Origin: Microbacteriaceae bacterium
GTDB taxonomy: Bacteria > Actinomycetota > Actinomycetes > Actinomycetales > Microbacteriaceae
Assembly: GCA_947455385.1 (NCBI GenBank)
Contig: CANGNR010000017.1
Span: 1-17,359 of the forward strand
Direction: 5' to 3'
DNA: 17,359 nt
Shown: positions 12,729 through 17,359 of the stretch, one piece after another
How positions within the stretch are numbered: the stretch's first letter is position 1
Layout: each line of letters begins with the position of its first letter
Notes under the pieces: model-generated
Databases searched by the model: none
What the model was told of the DNA's origin: nothing
Seen by the model: only the letters and a program-made list of their open reading frames with translations
Made by a program: the position numbers and the translations under genes

Positions 12729-15407
12729 ATGTCTCAGGTCAACAGTTTCGGTGCATCCTCGATTCTCGAGGTTGGCAGCAAGAAATATCGCATCTTTCGT
12801 CTCGACTCGGTCGACGCAAAGACTCTGCCATTCAGCCTGAAGGTTCTGCTCGAAAACCTGCTGCGCACCGAAGACGGCGCAAACATCACAGCCGACCACA
12901 TCAACGCCTTGGTCAACTGGGATGCATCCGCTGAACCAGACACCGAGATTCAGTTCAGTCCTGCCCGCGTCATCATGCAGGACTTCACCGGAGTTCCATG
13001 CGTTGTTGACCTAGCGACCATGCGTGAGGCTGTTTCTGCCCTCGGCGGCGACCCAAAGCGCATCAACCCACTTGCGCCTGCCGAGATGGTCATCGATCAC
13101 TCGGTTGTCATCGACGTCGCCGGATCTGCTGACGCATTCGAGCGCAACGTCGAGTTCGAATACGAGCGCAACGGTGAGCGCTACCAGTTCTTGCGCTGGG
13201 GCCAGACCGCGTTTGACAACTTCAAGGTTGTTCCGCCAGGCACCGGAATCGTGCACCAGGTGAACATCGAGTACCTTGCCCGCACAGTCATGGCTCGCGA
13301 GATCAACGGCGAGATTCAGGCATATCCAGACAGCTGCGTGGGCACCGACTCGCACACCACCATGGTCAACGGCCTCGGCATCCTAGGATGGGGCGTTGGC
13401 GGCATCGAGGCTGAGGCGGCCATGCTCGGTCAGCCTGTTTCGATGCTGATTCCTCGCGTGGTCGGCTTCAAGCTCACCGGTTCGATTCCGGCCGGCGCAA
13501 CCGCAACCGACGTGGTTCTGACCATCACCGAGAAGCTTCGCAAGCACGGGGTTGTCGGCAAGTTCGTCGAGTTCTACGGTTCGGGCGTAGGCTCTGTGCC
13601 GCTCGCTAACCGAGCCACCATCGGAAACATGAGCCCAGAGTTTGGCTCGACCGCAGCGATCTTCCCGATCGACGAGGTCACGCTCGACTACCTGCGCATC
13701 ACCGGCCGAGCCGAAGAAGAAATCGACCTGGTCGAGGCGTACACCAAGGCCCAGGGCCTCTGGCACGACCCATCCAGCGAGCCTCGCTTCAGCGAGTACC
13801 TTGAGCTCGACCTAAGCACCGTCGTTCCTAGCATCGCCGGACCTAAGCGCCCACAAGATCGCATCCTCCTGAGCGATGCCAAGTCGGCCTTCGAAAGCGA
13901 CATCAAGACCTACTCTGACGCTCGCAACAAGCCAGCGGCAGTAGCCGGCGAAGACTTTGCGGTCGACAACGGGCACGTCGCGATCGCATCCATCACCTCG
14001 TGCACCAACACCTCGAACCCATCGGTCATGCTTGCAGCAGGCCTACTGGCTAAGAAGGCTGTTGAGAAGGGTCTCAAGGCCAAGCCTTGGGTCAAGACAT
14101 CGCTCGCGCCAGGCTCGAAGGTAGTCACCGAGTACTACAAGAAGGCTGGTCTCACCAACTCGCTCGACGCACTCGGATTCAACCTCGTTGGCTACGGATG
14201 CACGACCTGTATCGGAAACTCCGGCCCGCTAGACGAAAACATCTCGGCGGCCATCAACGAGCACGACCTCGCTGTCACCGCAGTGCTTTCGGGCAACCGC
14301 AACTTCGAGGGTCGCATCAACCCAGACGTCAAGATGAACTACCTAGCCTCGCCTCCGCTGGTTATCGCCTACTCGCTTGCCGGAACCATGGACTTCGACT
14401 TCGAGTCACAGGCCCTCGGCCAAGACGCCGCCGGCAACGACGTCTTCTTGGCTGACATTTGGCCAACCCCGGCAGAGGTTCAGCAGACCATCGACTCGTC
14501 AATCAACTCAGAGATGTTCAAGACTCAGTACGCAGGAGTCTTCGAGGGCGATGCACGCTGGAAGTCGTTGCCAACCCCCGCCGGCGACACCTTCGCCTGG
14601 GACGCCAAGTCGACCTACGTGCGCCGCCCACCATACTTCGACGGCATGAAGCTCGAGCTAACCCCCGTCACCGACATCTCTGGCGCTCGTGTGTTAGCTA
14701 AGCTCGGCGACTCGGTCACCACCGACCACATCTCGCCAGCAGGCTCGATCAAGGCTGACTCGCCAGCGGGCAAGTACCTCGCCGAGCACGGCGTTGCTCG
14801 CTCGGACTTCAACTCCTATGGCTCGCGCCGCGGAAACCACGAGGTGATGATTCGCGGCACGTTCGCAAACATCCGCCTAAAGAACCAGCTTCTCGACGGC
14901 ATCGAGGGCGGCTACACGCGTGACTTCACCCAGGATGGCGGCCCACAGGCATTCATCTACGACGCGTCGGCCAACTACATCGCGCAGGCAACCCCGCTGG
15001 TCATTCTTGGCGGCAAGGAGTATGGCTCTGGCTCGTCGCGTGACTGGGCAGCCAAGGGAACCAGCCTGCTGGGCGTCAAGGCGGTCATCGTCGAGTCGTT
15101 CGAGCGCATCCACCGAAGCAACTTGATCGGCATGGGTGTGGTTCCGCTGCAGTTCCCGGCCGGCCAAAATGCCGAGAGCCTCGGCCTAGACGGTACCGAG
15201 GTCTTTGACATCTCGGGCATTGCTCAGCTCAACAACGGCACGACTCCGAAGACCGTTCGAGTCACCGCAAAGCCATCAGAGTTTTCAAAGCCGGGCAAGG
15301 CGACCGTTGAGTTTGACGCCGAGGTGCGCATCGACACCCCTGGAGAGGCTGACTACTACCGAAACGGCGGCATTCTGCAGTATGTGCTCAGGAGCCTCGT
15401 AGCCTAA
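12729..15407 (+). CDS. acnA: Aconitate hydratase A (aconitase)
   Basis: Aconitase isomerises citrate to isocitrate in the TCA cycle using a [4Fe-4S] cluster. The 892-residue protein matches AcnA/IRP-type length. Visible marks are CVGTDSHTTMVNGLG (203-217), SCTNTSNPS (424-432) and YGCTTCIGNSGP (489-500). C425, C491 and C494 supply the three cluster ligands. The swivel domain 4 has DHISPAGSI (666-674), YGSRRGNHEVM (697-707) and GKEYGSGSSRDWAAKG (762-777). Everything needed for catalysis appears intact. ATG 12729 has a good AGGAG ribosome site eight bases upstream that overlaps the DUF3159 stop, making acnA the fourth gene of the dut run. AcnA-type proteins can also bind RNA when the cluster is lost; nothing here tests that. 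Confidence 0.97.
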   Translation: MSQVNSFGASSILEVGSKKYRIFRLDSVDAKTLPFSLKVLLENLLRTEDGANITADHINALVNWDASAEPDTEIQFSPARVIMQDFTGVPCVVDLATMREAVSALGGDPKRINPLAPAEMVIDHSVVIDVAGSADAFERNVEFEYERNGERYQFLRWGQTAFDNFKVVPPGTGIVHQVNIEYLARTVMAREINGEIQAYPDSCVGTDSHTTMVNGLGILGWGVGGIEAEAAMLGQPVSMLIPRVVGFKLTGSIPAGATATDVVLTITEKLRKHGVVGKFVEFYGSGVGSVPLANRATIGNMSPEFGSTAAIFPIDEVTLDYLRITGRAEEEIDLVEAYTKAQGLWHDPSSEPRFSEYLELDLSTVVPSIAGPKRPQDRILLSDAKSAFESDIKTYSDARNKPAAVAGEDFAVDNGHVAIASITSCTNTSNPSVMLAAGLLAKKAVEKGLKAKPWVKTSLAPGSKVVTEYYKKAGLTNSLDALGFNLVGYGCTTCIGNSGPLDENISAAINEHDLAVTAVLSGNRNFEGRINPDVKMNYLASPPLVIAYSLAGTMDFDFESQALGQDAAGNDVFLADIWPTPAEVQQTIDSSINSEMFKTQYAGVFEGDARWKSLPTPAGDTFAWDAKSTYVRRPPYFDGMKLELTPVTDISGARVLAKLGDSVTTDHISPAGSIKADSPAGKYLAEHGVARSDFNSYGSRRGNHEVMIRGTFANIRLKNQLLDGIEGGYTRDFTQDGGPQAFIYDASANYIAQATPLVILGGKEYGSGSSRDWAAKGTSLLGVKAVIVESFERIHRSNLIGMGVVPLQFPAGQNAESLGLDGTEVFDISGIAQLNNGTTPKTVRVTAKPSEFSKPGKATVEFDAEVRIDTPGEADYYRNGGILQYVLRSLVA

Positions 15408-15455
15408 AGTTGCTTCGGTTGAAATAGCCGAGCGCGACTGAAGGTTGAGCCTCAC
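15408..15455 (+). other. acnA-dxs spacer
   Basis: These 48 bases contain a weak UCGGU...GCCGA pairing and a GAAGG purine run (15440-15444) eleven bases before the dxs ATG. There is no T-run, so I do not call a terminator. No clear -10 element was found, and dxs is probably transcribed at least partly from upstream. Confidence 0.35.
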
Positions 15456-17359
15456 ATGGGTGTCCTCGATAGAGTCAATGGTCCACGCGACCTAGACGCA
15501 CTGTCACCAGACGAGCTGGCGGAGCTTTGCCTAGAGATCCGTTCGTTTTTGGTGAACTCGGTCGCAAAGACCGGCGGACACCTCGGGCCAAACCTCGGCG
15601 TGGTCGAGACGACAGTGGCCATTCACCGCGTGTTTGACTCGCCCAAAGACCCAATCATCTTCGACACCGGGCATCAGTCCTACGTGCACAAGATCCTGAC
15701 CGGTCGCAAGGACTTCAGCACGCTCAGACAAAAGGACGGCATAGCGGGCTACCCGCAGCGCTCCGAGTCGGTTCACGACGTTGTCGAGAACTCGCACGCT
15801 TCATCCTCGCTTTCTTGGGCAGACGGCATCGCCAAAGCTTTCAAATTGACCAAGCAAGATGACCGCTATGTGATTGCAGTCGTGGGCGACGGCGCTCTAA
15901 CCGGCGGCATGACCTGGGAAGCCCTAAACAACATCACGGATGACAACGATCGCAAGCTGGTCATCGTGGTCAACGACAACGGTCGCTCGTATGCGCCAAC
16001 CATCGGCGGCCTGGCCCGCCACCTCAACTCGATCCGCACAGACCAGACCTATTCGAAGCTGTACCGCTCATCTAAGCGCTTCTTCGAGCGCTTCGGGCTC
16101 ATCGGTCGTCTCACGTATTCGACCGCCAGGGGAGCGGGCAAGGGCCTGATGGGCGCGCTAGCCCCAAAGGGCATGTTTCCGAACCTAGACATCAAGTACA
16201 TCGGCCCCGTCGACGGGCACGACCTCGAAGCCATGGAGCAGGCTCTGCGCCAGGCCAAGAAGTATGCCAACCCGGTAATCGTGCACGCGATGACCCAAAA
16301 GGGTCGCGGCTTTGACCCGGCGATGCTAAACGAGGACGACCAATTTCACGCCGTTGGCCAGATCAACCCGACTACCGGTGAGTCACTCGAGGTTGGCGGA
16401 GCGCCATCCTGGACATCGGTATTTGCCGATGAGATTGTCGCTCTCGCGGAACTAAACCCGAAGCTCGTCGGTATCACCGGCGCGATGCTGATTCCGGTTG
16501 GCCTGGACAAGTTCGCGAAGAGGTTTCCTGAGCGGGTCTTCGACGTCGGCATCGCCGAGCAACACGCGGTCGCTTCGTCGGCCGGAATGGCGTTCGGTGG
16601 CCTGCACCCGGTCGTCTCGGTCTACTCGACCTTTATGAACCGCGCCTTCGACCAGGTGCTCATGGATGTCGCCCTGCACAAGGCTGGCGTCACCTTCGTG
16701 CTCGACCGTGCTGGAGTCACTGGCCCCGACGGGCCAAGTCACCACGGCATGTGGGACCTGGCGTTGTTGCAGATCGTCCCCGGTGTGAGAATCGCTGCAC
16801 CGCGTGACGAAACCAGACTCAAAGAAGAACTGGGTGAAGCAGTTTCGATTGATGACGCCCCGACCGTCGTGCGATTCCCCAAGGGTGCCATTGGCTCCGA
16901 CATCGAGGCTGTTGCCCGCCTTGCAGATGGCGTGGATGTTCTCAAGCAGTCGCCTAGCAAGGATGTTCTGCTCCTCTGCGTCGGCCCCATGGCCCGAGTA
17001 GGTCTGCAGGTTGCCGACCTACTGGCTGCTCAGGGAATCGGCGCGACGGTGGTCGATCCTCGCTGGGTTGTGCCCGTGCCGTCATCCGTGGTCGAACTGG
17101 CCCGAGACCACCGCTTGGTCGTCACGATCGAAGACGGCGTCAAGGTTGGCGGAATCGGCACCCGCGTGCGTCAAGAGATGCGTGCAGCTCAGGTTGACAC
17201 CGGTTTGAACGAGCTGGGCCTGCCAGACGAGTTCATCAACCACGCTTCGCGCGGTGAAATCATGGATGCGATTGGCCTCAACGCGCAGACGATCGCGCGC
17301 GACATCGTGGCGCAGGTGCTCGGGGCGAAGGTTCCGCACGCCAAGCCGCTCGGTGACGA
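15456..17359 (+). CDS. dxs: 1-deoxy-D-xylulose-5-phosphate synthase, 3' end cut by window
   Basis: DXS joins pyruvate and glyceraldehyde-3-phosphate to make DXP, the first step of the MEP isoprenoid pathway, using thiamine diphosphate. The frame opens at ATG 15456 and stays open to the last base, giving 634 complete codons; only the last few residues should be missing. Motifs: SVAKTGGHLGPNLGVVE (35-51) with the catalytic His42; FDTGHQSYVHK (69-79); the ThDP motif GDGALTGGMTWEALNN (144-159) with VVNDNGRSYAPTIGG (171-185), an actinobacterial form; YIGPVDGHD (248-256); the pyrimidine-binding domain with DVGIAEQHAV (363-372) and Glu368; DRAGVTGPDGPSHHG (417-431). The C-terminal transketolase domain ends with GLPDEFINHASRGEIMDAIGL. 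The start agrees with the family N-terminus; the GAAGG site is somewhat distant. Confidence 0.95.
   Translation, partial: MGVLDRVNGPRDLDALSPDELAELCLEIRSFLVNSVAKTGGHLGPNLGVVETTVAIHRVFDSPKDPIIFDTGHQSYVHKILTGRKDFSTLRQKDGIAGYPQRSESVHDVVENSHASSSLSWADGIAKAFKLTKQDDRYVIAVVGDGALTGGMTWEALNNITDDNDRKLVIVVNDNGRSYAPTIGGLARHLNSIRTDQTYSKLYRSSKRFFERFGLIGRLTYSTARGAGKGLMGALAPKGMFPNLDIKYIGPVDGHDLEAMEQALRQAKKYANPVIVHAMTQKGRGFDPAMLNEDDQFHAVGQINPTTGESLEVGGAPSWTSVFADEIVALAELNPKLVGITGAMLIPVGLDKFAKRFPERVFDVGIAEQHAVASSAGMAFGGLHPVVSVYSTFMNRAFDQVLMDVALHKAGVTFVLDRAGVTGPDGPSHHGMWDLALLQIVPGVRIAAPRDETRLKEELGEAVSIDDAPTVVRFPKGAIGSDIEAVARLADGVDVLKQSPSKDVLLLCVGPMARVGLQVADLLAAQGIGATVVDPRWVVPVPSSVVELARDHRLVVTIEDGVKVGGIGTRVRQEMRAAQVDTGLNELGLPDEFINHASRGEIMDAIGLNAQTIARDIVAQVLGAKVPHAKPLGD

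Noticed and set aside
15408..15455. Terminator or promoter between acnA and dxs
   Set aside because: The pairing is about five bases with a wobble and no T-run, and no TAnnnT plus spacing supports a promoter.
15456..17359. Frameshift or truncation of dxs
   Set aside because: A full read-through shows an uninterrupted frame with all motifs. The lack of a stop is due only to the window edge.

Overview
The window looks like core chromosome from a moderately GC-rich actinobacterium. The best guess is a member or close relative of Microbacteriaceae. This rests on several actinobacteria-specific families (SepH, DUF4193, DUF3093, DUF3710, DUF3159, a DUF7455-like protein), on actinobacterial-style SigA, ParE, ParC, Dut and Dxs sequences, and on the gene order dut-DUF3710-DUF3159-acnA-dxs. 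The family-level placement is inference from remembered gene order and protein character, not from a search. No tRNA, rRNA, CRISPR array, insertion sequence or phage gene was seen. Coding density is very high and no gene-free stretch exceeds 200 bases.

Layout, left to right. (1) The 3' part of sigA (principal sigma factor, cut at the left edge) runs directly into a divergent murT-gatD pair. (2) A small zinc-ribbon gene converges on gatD. It faces parE across a 141-bp divergent spacer, and parE probably has a leaderless GTG start. (3) parE and parC, the two topoisomerase IV subunits, converge. parC is divergent from a phosphodiesterase/nucleotide-pyrophosphatase-like gene. (4) That gene converges on sepH (cell division), with the two stop codons sharing CTAG. 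sepH is divergent from a DUF4193 zinc-ribbon gene across a 193-bp spacer holding alternative inverted repeats. (5) DUF4193 converges on a DUF3093 membrane-protein gene, again sharing CTAG. DUF3093 is divergent from dut across only 24 bp. (6) dut-DUF3710-DUF3159-acnA form a tight run, followed after 48 bp by dxs, which is open at the right edge.

Most of the window is housekeeping: transcription initiation, chromosome decatenation, septation, nucleotide hygiene, the TCA cycle and isoprenoid precursor synthesis. The striking part is the murT-gatD pair. The GatD homologue contains no cysteine at all, so it cannot have the Cys nucleophile of a class I glutamine amidotransferase. It is also short (198 residues). 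Its MurT partner has lost the four-cysteine zinc ribbon and carries an altered P-loop, but keeps the Asp-containing DPSW motif. Microbacteriaceae are known for group B peptidoglycan, where the alpha-carboxyl of D-Glu in the stem peptide carries the cross-bridge instead of being amidated. My hypothesis is that this pair was repurposed from amidating D-Glu to joining an amino acid to that carboxyl. Other points worth checking are a symmetric leaderless bidirectional promoter between DUF3093 and dut, the two CTAG-sharing convergent gene ends, and dut and DUF3710 being in one frame separated by a single amber codon.
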